Source: Bacteroidota bacterium
Lineage (GTDB): Bacteria > Bacteroidota > Ignavibacteria > Kapaibacteriales > UBA2268
Assembly (NCBI GenBank): GCA_021780815.1
Contig: JAJXYC010000002.1
Span: 139,550-203,549 of the forward strand
Length of the DNA: 64,000 nt
Direction of reading: 5' to 3'
Made by a program: the position numbers and the translations under genes
Part shown: in pieces, positions 9,391-17,249 of the stretch
How positions within the stretch are numbered: the stretch's first letter is position 1
Layout of the letters: every line of letters starts with the position of its first letter
Notes under the pieces: generated by a model
Told to the model about the DNA's origin: nothing
Seen by the model: the letters and a program-made list of their open reading frames with translations, nothing else
Databases searched by the model: none

Positions 9391-10539
9391 ATGAATAAAA
9401 AAAGTAAACTAAATATTAAACAAAAAACCAAAGAACAAATTATTAAGCCAATATTTTTGAGTTTAATATTTTTAGTTTTACAGTTTTATTTAATTAGCTG
9501 TAATTTATGCCCTAATAATCCATCTAATGGAACAATCGGAGGTTCCGACGCAATTTATTTATCATTTATTCCATTAAATTCGAACCTGTCAATGATTTAT
9601 CGGATGAATTACTCTTCGTTTGCTTTTGAACAGCTAGTACAAAATGGCTCTTTGTATTCTACACCAGCCAAAAATGGGAATTTTGCTTTTATAAGAATTG
9701 ATTCAACTGACAATAAGGCAGTTTTAATGATTGGAAATCTTGCTAATTCGTCCATAAATACTATTGAAAAGGAAAATAAAGATTTTTCAATTTATTACCC
9801 ACAAATATCATCAAATGGCGATAAAATTGCTTTTCTTGGTGGAAATAATCAAATATTAATCTGGGTAAATGATTTAACTAATAATTCCTCTTATATGGAT
9901 AAAATTTCAAATAACTCTTTTGATAATGCTATTCCACATTTTTCACCTGATGGGACAAAATTAGTTTTTTTAGAAAATCAAGGCGATTCAACTATTAATT
10001 TGAAAATCATTGAAAGCGATAAACCTGATAATGTGCTTTTACAAAAGCAATTTAATAATGTCGGATTAATAGATGGAATTGAAAACTATATTTCTTTTGA
10101 TGCAACAGGGAGTAAGATTTTTTTTGTAACAGCAAACGATACGAATTATTTTTTTAATTTAATGAGTATAGACGGAACTTCTTTGAGGAAAATTCCTATC
10201 AACAAAAAGAACTTTGGCATAAAAATAGCACAGTTATCACCATTAGGCAATTTTGTAGGTATTACTTCCTCTGATGGTAATTTCTGGACAATAAACATTG
10301 AAAGCGATGACCTTTATTTTAATAAAATAACTAATGTAAGCCCTTGTGAGCAGTTTATATATTTTGATTGGTCTGCTTCGGGCGACAAAGTTATCGCCCA
10401 AAAATTTAACTGTGAAGATAAAAATAACGTAAGTTCGGATATTTATATTATTGAATTAACTAATCAAGACAAGTTATTAAAAAATAAAAATATGTTTGTA
10501 ATTTCTAATAATGTTCAACGTGCATTTTGGGGTAACTAA
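9391..10539 (+). CDS. PD40/TolB-like beta-propeller lipoprotein
   Basis: 382 residues. A long basic N-terminus leads into a hydrophobic stretch and a lipobox with Cys near residue 37 (FYLISCN). The body shows WD40-like beta-propeller (PD40) strands, for example PQISSNGDKIAFLGGNNQILIW, PHFSPDGTKLVFLENQ and FDWSASGDKVIAQ. It is probably an outer-membrane or periplasmic lipoprotein. It lies 8 bases before an ECF sigma gene in an apparent four-gene operon, which suggests it takes part in, or is controlled by, that signalling unit. Confidence 0.75.
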   Translation: MNKKSKLNIKQKTKEQIIKPIFLSLIFLVLQFYLISCNLCPNNPSNGTIGGSDAIYLSFIPLNSNLSMIYRMNYSSFAFEQLVQNGSLYSTPAKNGNFAFIRIDSTDNKAVLMIGNLANSSINTIEKENKDFSIYYPQISSNGDKIAFLGGNNQILIWVNDLTNNSSYMDKISNNSFDNAIPHFSPDGTKLVFLENQGDSTINLKIIESDKPDNVLLQKQFNNVGLIDGIENYISFDATGSKIFFVTANDTNYFFNLMSIDGTSLRKIPINKKNFGIKIAQLSPLGNFVGITSSDGNFWTINIESDDLYFNKITNVSPCEQFIYFDWSASGDKVIAQKFNCEDKNNVSSDIYIIELTNQDKLLKNKNMFVISNNVQRAFWGN

Positions 10540-10547
10540 AATAAATT

Positions 10548-11138
10548 ATGTTCGAAAATTGGGGTAAATATAGCGATACTGAACTTTTTACTATGATACA
10601 TGATAACCATAGCAATAAGGATAAAGCTTTTGCCGAAATTTATCACCGTTATTCAGATAAAATTTTTAGTTATTGTTTAAAAATATTAGGCAATTATGAC
10701 GATGCAAAAGATATATTTCAAGAAACGTTTATTAAATTTTACAATAAAATACAAGAAACAAAATTAAGTGGAAGCTTAAGCGGTTTGCTTTTTACATTTG
10801 CGAGAAATGAATCTCTGAATTACTCTAAGAAAAAAAATAGGTTCGTAGAATTAAAAGAAAAGTATTTACCAAAATACTTTGATAACCTTGAATCAGGAGA
10901 AATGATTGAAATGCTTGCTCGTGCTTTGGATTTGCTGCCTTTTATTCAAAAAGAAGCTTTTGTTTTAAGGCACTATCAAGGTCTAAGCTATGAAGAAATT
11001 TCCAAAATATGCTTTGTAGACCAAGCAACTGTTAGAAATAGAGTAAAACGAGCTATCCAAAGCTTACAAAATATATTAAAACCAATTTTTGAAGAACCAC
11101 AAATTAATACGAAAAAAAAGGTAAGAAAAGATGAATAG
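10548..11138 (+). CDS. ECF-type RNA polymerase sigma factor
   Basis: 196 residues with sigma region 2 (IYHRYSDKIFSYCLKILGNYDDAKDIFQETFIKFY) and region 4 (LPFIQKEAFVLRHYQGLSYEEISK...VRNRVKRAIQSL), and no region 1.1 or 3: an extracytoplasmic-function sigma-70. It directs RNA polymerase to stress or envelope promoters. Its last 8 bases overlap the next gene, whose product has the arrangement of a membrane-bound anti-sigma partner, so the two are probably made in fixed ratio. Confidence 0.9.
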   Translation: MFENWGKYSDTELFTMIHDNHSNKDKAFAEIYHRYSDKIFSYCLKILGNYDDAKDIFQETFIKFYNKIQETKLSGSLSGLLFTFARNESLNYSKKKNRFVELKEKYLPKYFDNLESGEMIEMLARALDLLPFIQKEAFVLRHYQGLSYEEISKICFVDQATVRNRVKRAIQSLQNILKPIFEEPQINTKKKVRKDE

Positions 11139-12480
11139 AGAAGATTTATTATTTGACTATTTTGAAAATGGATTAGACCCTTATGAGGAAGATATTTTAT
11201 TCCAACAATTAAATATCGATGAATCTTTACGAAAGCAATTTTATCAACAGATGAAAATACGTTTGTTAACTCGTGAAGATACTATGCATATTAAAGCACC
11301 TTTTGAAGCAACTCAAAATATTTTTAATACAATTGGTATCAGTAAAAAAGTTTTTCAAACACAAAAATTTCAAAGAAACTTCTTGACTTTTATCCAATCT
11401 AAAAAAGTCCGTATATCTTCGGCTTTAATTGTAATCGCTTTATTGATTGCTTTGCCTGCTTTTTATCTTATTGAGAATTATGCCGCAAATAAATTTAATT
11501 CTTCAAATGCTAACATTGAAACAAGTGCAAACTCTTTATCTAAAAATGAACAAAATTATCCTACTGTTTCTTCCAATGAAGATAATACAAGTGAAAATAA
11601 TGCAAGCCATTCTACTTTAAATCAGAGTAACTCTTTCTTGGCTCAAACTGCAAATACAGCAATATTGTTGAATTCTTTAGAAGATAAACTTAATTCAATT
11701 TATTCAAAGAAATTAAACAAAATAAATTCTGTTTATACAAATAAATTGAAACAATTGCAAAACTTGTTATCTAATAATCAAAATAATTTAGCCACTAACT
11801 TAAATAATTCTAATAATGATTTATTGAATTTATCAAATAATACCGATAGAGAAATTCAATCTACCGCTAATTTACCATTTAACCAAAGAAGTAATAATAT
11901 CTTAATGAATAATAAACAAAACAATTATTTTAATTATCGAGAACCAGTTGCAATAGATTTATTTTCTTTAATTAGTGATTTATTACCAAAATCATATTTA
12001 TTGGAATTGAATTTAACAGGGATTAATTCAAATTATGCTTATCCTAATGTTGCATTGAATAACTCTTCCCCAATTCAATATACTTACAATATCACGGCTT
12101 ACTATGCTATCAATGAAAACCATAAATTAGGTGTTTCATACGGAAAAGAGCAATTCCCTCAGCAATTCAATAGAAATATTGATGGGAAAAATTACCAACA
12201 AATCCAAAATCCATACTTAAACTACTATGGTGTAGATTATAAGTACATACCAACCGAAATATTTTCTCAATCTTACGTATTACCTTATATTAATTTGTTA
12301 GGAGGTGCCACAACTGTTGGACCTCTTGCAAAATTACAATTAGGAGGTGAAATTAGTATTTTTAAAAGATTAGCACTAACTGTCGGTATTGAAAATTCAT
12401 TGCTGTTTTATAATGTGGACAATATTATTTATTCTACAAATAAAGTTAATTTTGTATATGGAATTAACTTGAAATTCTGA
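11131..12480 (+). CDS. putative anti-sigma factor fused to an outer-membrane-like beta-barrel
   Basis: 449 residues in three parts. Residues 1-90 are a charged cytoplasmic segment (LLFDYFENGLDPYEEDILFQ...) like the N-terminus of Bacteroidota anti-sigma proteins, without a zinc-binding HxxxCxxC. A single transmembrane helix follows near 93-115 (SALIVIALLIALPAFYLIE). Next is a long Asn/Ser-rich, helix-prone linker. The last ~180 residues are alternating amphipathic strands (YNITAYYAINENHKLGVSYG, KLQLGGEISIFKRLALTVGIE) ending in an aromatic residue, as in OmpA/PorT-type barrels. It could therefore span the whole envelope and report outer-membrane state to the sigma factor. Function is inferred from position and architecture. 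Confidence 0.6.
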   Translation: MNREDLLFDYFENGLDPYEEDILFQQLNIDESLRKQFYQQMKIRLLTREDTMHIKAPFEATQNIFNTIGISKKVFQTQKFQRNFLTFIQSKKVRISSALIVIALLIALPAFYLIENYAANKFNSSNANIETSANSLSKNEQNYPTVSSNEDNTSENNASHSTLNQSNSFLAQTANTAILLNSLEDKLNSIYSKKLNKINSVYTNKLKQLQNLLSNNQNNLATNLNNSNNDLLNLSNNTDREIQSTANLPFNQRSNNILMNNKQNNYFNYREPVAIDLFSLISDLLPKSYLLELNLTGINSNYAYPNVALNNSSPIQYTYNITAYYAINENHKLGVSYGKEQFPQQFNRNIDGKNYQQIQNPYLNYYGVDYKYIPTEIFSQSYVLPYINLLGGATTVGPLAKLQLGGEISIFKRLALTVGIENSLLFYNVDNIIYSTNKVNFVYGINLKF

Positions 12481-13151
12481 TGTATAAAAATATTGCTTTG
12501 CTTTTTTTATTTCTTTTGATTTCTTGTGAGTGTCCCCCACAAATTGATACAAGTAAAGAAATTATTCCTAATGAACATTCTTACTGTATTTTTTTCAACA
12601 TTAATTCCGATTATAAAGTATTTTCAGTAAATTCAAATAAAATTGAAATCGTAAATTCTGTAAATTTTGCAAACACTTCTAATAAAAATTATTACAAATT
12701 CCCTGATAATTACGCAAATTTACTACTCTTCAGTAATAATATTCCAATTTTCAATACTTTAATTTATACACAAAAATCTCATTACTACACATTTTTCTTT
12801 TATAAATTTGAAGAACATTCTTCTTATTTATTTGTTGAAGATGCTTTCCCTGATTCTTTGCAAAATTCATATATTAGGTTCTTAAATTTTAACTCAAACC
12901 AATCTGTAAATTTTGAAATCGCAAGTAGTTTGCCCCAACCGATAGATGTGTTTGTCAATATGAACGATTATACTAAATTAATACCAATGCTTGAAGGAAA
13001 TATTGCTATTTCAATAATCAATCCTGCAAGTCAAAATTTAATAGCTAAATATGACAATATTAATTTAAAGCAAAATTCAATAACCAACATAGTATATACG
13101 GGAGATTCTACAAATTACAATGTATATATTCTTAAATCAAACAAACAATAA
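12480..13151 (+). CDS. lipoprotein, weakly DUF4397-like
   Basis: 223 residues with a lipobox signal (ALLFLFLLISCECP). The second half (YIRFLNFNSNQSVNFEIAS...PIDVFVN...NITNIVYTGD) has the layout of a DUF4397 domain, a beta-sandwich of unknown ligand, but the match is weak. Its ATG shares one base with the TGA of the barrel gene, so translation is coupled. It is the last gene of the sigma/anti-sigma operon and is likely exposed in the periplasm or on the outer membrane. Confidence 0.6.
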   Translation: MYKNIALLFLFLLISCECPPQIDTSKEIIPNEHSYCIFFNINSDYKVFSVNSNKIEIVNSVNFANTSNKNYYKFPDNYANLLLFSNNIPIFNTLIYTQKSHYYTFFFYKFEEHSSYLFVEDAFPDSLQNSYIRFLNFNSNQSVNFEIASSLPQPIDVFVNMNDYTKLIPMLEGNIAISIINPASQNLIAKYDNINLKQNSITNIVYTGDSTNYNVYILKSNKQ

Positions 13152-13233
13152 TGTAACTTTTTGAATAGTTAAAATGTCCTTATAAGAAAACATGAATCCA
13201 ATAATTAATAAATTATTCAAAATTTATTAATTA

Positions 13234-13285
13234 TTGACAATTCACACTTAATTTTGTAAATTAAAATAATTTTTGTAAATTAAAA
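13234..13285 (+). promoter_or_regulatory. possible promoter region with a tandem direct repeat
   Basis: A TTGACA at 13234 and TAATTTTG at 13249 lie before a near-perfect 17-base direct repeat (AATTTTGTAAATTAAAA, at 13250 and about 13268) just upstream of the TPR gene start. The spacing does not fit a standard sigma-A promoter, so this is only suggestive. Confidence 0.25.
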
Positions 13286-13298
13286 AAAAGGTAAGAAG

Positions 13299-14807
13299 AT
13301 GAAAAGAATATTTGGTATATTACTCTTTTTGTTATTAGGTGCAGTAGCCTTTCAAAGTTTTCAATGTAGTTCAAGAGAATTAACAACAGCTAAGGTAGCT
13401 TTTTCACATCAAGATTACGATAAAGCAATTGATTTTGCACAACAGGAAATAACGAAGAATCCAGAAAATGGTGAAGCGTATATGTTGATTGCAGATTCAT
13501 ATATGATGAAAGGAAATACAAAACTTGCCGCTGAATATGCATTAAAAGCAGAAAAAATTATTGGCGACCAAAATCCACAACTTTCTCAAAGACCAAAACT
13601 ATTAATTAATAAAATATGGGTTGAATCTTATAATATGGGAGTTGATAACTTTAATAAATATTTTAGTACAAAAAATAATAAATTTCTGGATTCAGCAATA
13701 CGTTATTTTGAAATTGGGAAAAGCGTTCGCCCATCAATGCTCGATTTTTACGCACTTTCCGGACAAGCTTATGAAACACGTGGCGATTCAATTGCCGCTT
13801 TAGTTGAATATAAATCTTATCTCGAGAAAGCACAAAAAGATTTAGATATTTTTAAAAACAATAACTTTTATATCGGTATTCCAAGAATAGATGTTATTAA
13901 AAAATTAGGGAAACCTGAACTTACTAATGGATTTTCTGGTACACAAGGTGATTCTTTGATTACAGATTTGTTTAAAGTTGATGGTAAGGAATTATACGTA
14001 TTTTACAAAGATAATAAAAAGGATTTAAATTTCGAATTGCAAGGATTAAGATATGACCCACCTGCAAACTGGTTGCCTAATGAACAATCTCAATGGGTTA
14101 ATTTTAACACAGCCCCAATTGCCGCTCTATCACAAATGACTTATGCAAAACATAAATATGAAGATGCTTTAACTTATTTGAAATTACTTGGAACTCTTGA
14201 ACCTTCAAATACTAACGCAAATGCCTTTTTAGTACAAGTTTATCAAGATATGGGGCAAAATGACAAAGCTTATTCTTATATTCAAGAATTAATTAAATCT
14301 AACCCTAAAAATAAATTTTATTTGGTACAACTTGGCGACTTATATCAATTAGATAAAAAATATGAACCTGCAATCGAAGCCTATAAAAAAGCTTTGGATA
14401 TTGACCCTACATTTGAACCTGCCCTAAGAAATATTGCCTCCGCTTATAAAAATAAAGCCAGTGTTAAACAAAATGAAATTAAATTAAAATTAGATGCTGA
14501 TAAAAATTATAAACCTAATCCTGATGAATATTTCCCAGACCTTAAAGAATCTGCAAAATATTTCGAAGAAGTTTCAAAAACTAATAAATATAAAAATGAT
14601 TATAAAGTTTATTCTGAACTTGCAAATATTTACTACGTGCTTAATGATAAAGATAAATTAACTGATGTTGTTTCAAAATTAGAAACTCTTCGAGACCAAA
14701 TACCCACTGAAGATTTGCAAAATTATTATGTGGAAATGGTAAAAGTTTATAGTCAGTATGTGAAAAATTCAGAAAAATTAAAAGAATATCAAAGCAAAAT
14801 TAAATAA
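13299..14807 (+). CDS. tetratricopeptide-repeat exported protein
   Basis: 502 residues. The signal sequence LLFLLLGAVAFQSFQCSS looks like a lipoprotein signal. TPR motifs run from the start (AKVAFSHQDYDKAIDFAQQEI, GEAYMLIADSYMMKGNTKLAAEYALKAE) and again near 275-385 (AKHKYEDALTYLKLL, FYLVQLGDLYQLDKKYEPAIEAYKKALDIDPTFEPALRNIASAY). A central segment (IGIPRIDVIKKLGKPE) resembles a BamE/SmpA-like turn. It is probably a scaffold in the cell envelope. An AAGGTAAG Shine-Dalgarno precedes the ATG. The DUF3467 gene follows after 28 bases. Confidence 0.8.
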   Translation: MKRIFGILLFLLLGAVAFQSFQCSSRELTTAKVAFSHQDYDKAIDFAQQEITKNPENGEAYMLIADSYMMKGNTKLAAEYALKAEKIIGDQNPQLSQRPKLLINKIWVESYNMGVDNFNKYFSTKNNKFLDSAIRYFEIGKSVRPSMLDFYALSGQAYETRGDSIAALVEYKSYLEKAQKDLDIFKNNNFYIGIPRIDVIKKLGKPELTNGFSGTQGDSLITDLFKVDGKELYVFYKDNKKDLNFELQGLRYDPPANWLPNEQSQWVNFNTAPIAALSQMTYAKHKYEDALTYLKLLGTLEPSNTNANAFLVQVYQDMGQNDKAYSYIQELIKSNPKNKFYLVQLGDLYQLDKKYEPAIEAYKKALDIDPTFEPALRNIASAYKNKASVKQNEIKLKLDADKNYKPNPDEYFPDLKESAKYFEEVSKTNKYKNDYKVYSELANIYYVLNDKDKLTDVVSKLETLRDQIPTEDLQNYYVEMVKVYSQYVKNSEKLKEYQSKIK

Positions 14808-14835
14808 TTTTTTTATTAAATAATTGGAGAAAAAT

Positions 14836-15174
14836 ATGGGTTTAGAACAAAATAAGCCACAAGGACAGCCTCAACAAATCAATTTAGAATTAGGAGAAAA
14901 AGAAGCGGAAGGCATTTATTCTAATTTAGCAATAATTTCTCATTCAAACGCTGAATTTGTAATCGATTTTACAAGATTATTGCCTGGTGTGCCAAAAGCA
15001 AAGGTGTTTTCAAGAATTATTATGTCTCCAATTCATGCTAAATTATTTTTAAATGCTTTGAATGAAAACATCAGAAAATTTGAAAGCCAAAATGGTGAAA
15101 TACGAGTCGAACCAGGACAAGGTCCAATGGGGAATTTCCCTGGATTTCCTCCAAGTGGAACTATTACAAATTGA
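14836..15174 (+). CDS. DUF3467 family protein
   Basis: 112 residues starting at the ATG at 14836, which follows a GGAG; an upstream TTG (14824) would place the GGAG inside the gene, so I reject it. The domain INLELGEKEAEGIYSNLAIISHSNAEFVIDF...PGVPKAKVFSRIIMSPIHAKLFLNAL is the DUF3467 signature, a small conserved cytoplasmic protein of unknown function common in Bacteroidota and Deltaproteobacteria. The C-terminus is Pro/Gly rich. Confidence 0.88.
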   Translation: MGLEQNKPQGQPQQINLELGEKEAEGIYSNLAIISHSNAEFVIDFTRLLPGVPKAKVFSRIIMSPIHAKLFLNALNENIRKFESQNGEIRVEPGQGPMGNFPGFPPSGTITN

Positions 15175-15199
15175 AATTAGTAGACACTTAAAAATTTAG

Positions 15200-15246
15200 C
15201 ACAAAACAAAAGCCTTCACCTTCGCAGAGATGGAGGTTTTTTGTTA
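15200..15246 (+). terminator. candidate terminator after DUF3467
   Basis: Imperfect stem CCTTCACCT/AGATGGAGG with a TCGCAG loop, followed by a run of Ts. Confidence 0.4.
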
Positions 15247-15307
15247 ATCAGTTTATAAAAAATGAGGTGCCGAAAGAAAATATTGAGAATTAAAGAATAT
15301 ATAGTAA

Positions 15308-15469
15308 TTAAAATTTAAAGAAATTTAAGCTATAACCTATTGAAATACCAGCCCAAATTTGGAATTTTCTTAATTCATTATCAACATCAGTCCCAACTTG
15401 CAACATTACAGGCCAAGGATATTTATTTAAATGCAAGGATATGAAGGTAGAATAATTTATTTCTACATC
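15308..15469 (-). pseudogene. orphan C-terminal fragment of an outer-membrane beta-barrel protein
   Basis: Directly after the YCII stop, the same frame continues without a start codon as about 50 residues (YSTFISLHLNKYPWPVMLQ, KFQIWAGISIGYSLNF) before a stop. Alternating hydrophobic strands and an aromatic end are typical of the last strands of a barrel. No matching upstream part is present, so I read it as a gene remnant. Confidence 0.5.
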
Positions 15470-15766
15470 TTATTTAATAAATGATAAACCTACTTTACAA
15501 GGAAAAATATCAATTTTTTCCCAAACTTTGCCGACCACATAAGGCTCTTTGTTAAGCCACTCGTCTAAATCTTTTCTTGACGGAAAGTCAACAATATATA
15601 CTGAACCATTCATATTACCTTCAATACCAAGTAAAGCAACCCCATATAAAGCCTTACCTTCTATAATCATTTTATCACTTAGAGCAATATGCTCTTCACG
15701 TGCTTTCATACGTCTATTTAAAGCATCCCTATCTTCATAGTCTTTGGCTATAATTATGTAGTGCAT
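15470..15766 (-). CDS. YCII-related protein
   Basis: 98 residues, a single YCII (YciI-like) ferredoxin-fold domain. MHYIIIAKDYEDRDALNRRMKAREEHIAL gives the first strand and the family's conserved RxxxxxxH segment; GNMNGSVYIVDFPSRKDLDEWLNKEPYVVGKVW gives the middle strand and the typical DEWLNKEPYV motif. Probably a small cytoplasmic enzyme or binding protein; reaction unknown. Confidence 0.88.
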   Translation of the reverse strand: MHYIIIAKDYEDRDALNRRMKAREEHIALSDKMIIEGKALYGVALLGIEGNMNGSVYIVDFPSRKDLDEWLNKEPYVVGKVWEKIDIFPCKVGLSFIK

Positions 15767-15903
15767 AATATTTTAAATTAGTAATTAAAAGGTTTACATT
15801 ATATATTAATTTTTTCTTGCTCTTATTATCAAATTTTATTCCCTATTGCTGTATGTTCAGACTTTATTTTAAATCAATTTTTTTGCTAATGCAAAAGTAT
15901 TTT

Positions 15904-16611
15904 TTATTGATTTTTACCTCTATATATATATTCCATAAATGGTTGCAAAATTATACCTTTTTCAAGGATTATATCAGCAATACTCTCGGATAGGGCTACC
16001 TTTTTGTCTAATGGACACAATGGAGTAAAGTCTTTTTGTTTTAAAATTTCAATTGCTGGATGATTTAGGTCAAAACCTTTGGGTGCTTTTTTCAATTTTT
16101 CACCTTCATACATCTGCGGAAAATGCTTTTTGAAATTTGAATCATTAATAATTTGTTCAAGTTCTTCCCAATTATCCGAAATATAAGTTCTTACATTAAA
16201 AAGTGCTTGTGCATCTGGCATATGAAGCCCACCTGCAATAAAACATTCACTTTCTTCAATATGAAAATATAGACCCATTGAAATATCGTTATATTTCATA
16301 AAATTTGGCTTAAAAAGAAAATATATGCCTAAATTTGTTTTATATGGTGATTTATCAGAACTAAAACGGATATCTCGGTTTATTCTAAAAAGAGATTTCT
16401 TTTCATCAGCATAATATGGTAAATTTAAAGCAGAAAATCTATCTCTCATTTCACTAACCAAAATCTTGGAAATCACCTTGATTTTTTCGTATCTATATTT
16501 GTTTTCAGCAAACCATTCTTTATTGTTGTTTGCTTTCAATTCTTTATAAAAATTAAAGGTTGCCTCTTCAAAACCACAAAATTCTTGCAAAATCTTGTTA
16601 TTTTTATTCAT
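15904..16611 (-). CDS. DUF2461 (TIGR02453) family protein
   Basis: About 235 residues from the ATG at 16611; the frame extends to a TTG at 16635 but the ATG is more plausible. FYKELKANNNKEWFAENKYRYEKIK, RINRDIRFSSDKSPYKTNLGIYF and GLYFHIEESECFIAGGLHMPD are the hallmark segments of DUF2461, a widespread family of unknown function. Cytoplasmic, no signal. Confidence 0.88.
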   Translation of the reverse strand: MNKNNKILQEFCGFEEATFNFYKELKANNNKEWFAENKYRYEKIKVISKILVSEMRDRFSALNLPYYADEKKSLFRINRDIRFSSDKSPYKTNLGIYFLFKPNFMKYNDISMGLYFHIEESECFIAGGLHMPDAQALFNVRTYISDNWEELEQIINDSNFKKHFPQMYEGEKLKKAPKGFDLNHPAIEILKQKDFTPLCPLDKKVALSESIADIILEKGIILQPFMEYIYRGKNQ

Positions 16612-16788
16612 ATTAGCCAATTTATTAAAAATCAAAAAAACGGCAGTAAATATTTAATATTTTATTTGCTCCATATAAAATAAGCATATAAAAAAAAACA
16701 GATAAATTACAACTTTCTATGCATAAGTGCTGAACTTATAAAATACTAAAAGTCAAATTGAAAATATACGCTTTGTTAGCAATTTTGT

Positions 16789-17145
16789 TTATTGTTTTGC
16801 TTTAAAAACAACCGAAGTTATTAATTCAATCAAGAAACCATATATTGCGCCCAAAACAATAGTTGATACCATCAACATCGTATGTGTAAATTCTGAACTT
16901 TCTGGACCTAACATAGCACCAAATCCAGAAGGCACACTAAATATTAATCCCATTATTATTCCATGCAATGACCAATGTTTTAAAGTAAAACGACTAATTC
17001 CGATTGCAACTCCGATTAATGTTCGCCCTGAAATAATACTAATTGCTAAAATTGTTGATATTTCATTATGTCCACTTGCAGAAAGTCCGTAGCAAACAAA
17101 ACCAAAAACAATTCCTAATAAAGTACTAATAATCAATCTTTTCAT
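16789..17145 (-). CDS. small polytopic membrane protein of unknown function
   Basis: 118 residues with about four hydrophobic segments (LIISTLLGIVFGFVCYGLSA, ISTILAISIISGRTLIGVAIGIS, LHGIIMGLIFSVPSGFGAML, MLMVSTIVLGAIYGFLIELI), Gly-rich like small membrane proteins near transporters. An AGGGGTG Shine-Dalgarno precedes the ATG. I do not recognise the family. Confidence 0.7.
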   Translation of the reverse strand: MKRLIISTLLGIVFGFVCYGLSASGHNEISTILAISIISGRTLIGVAIGISRFTLKHWSLHGIIMGLIFSVPSGFGAMLGPESSEFTHTMLMVSTIVLGAIYGFLIELITSVVFKAKQ

Positions 17146-17249
17146 AAAACACCCCTTTACTTTTTATTAAATTATTAAATTATTTGTATAAAAATTATTT
17201 CCATAAAAACTCACTAAAACGATCTAAAGCGATTTTGTTCTCAAAATAT

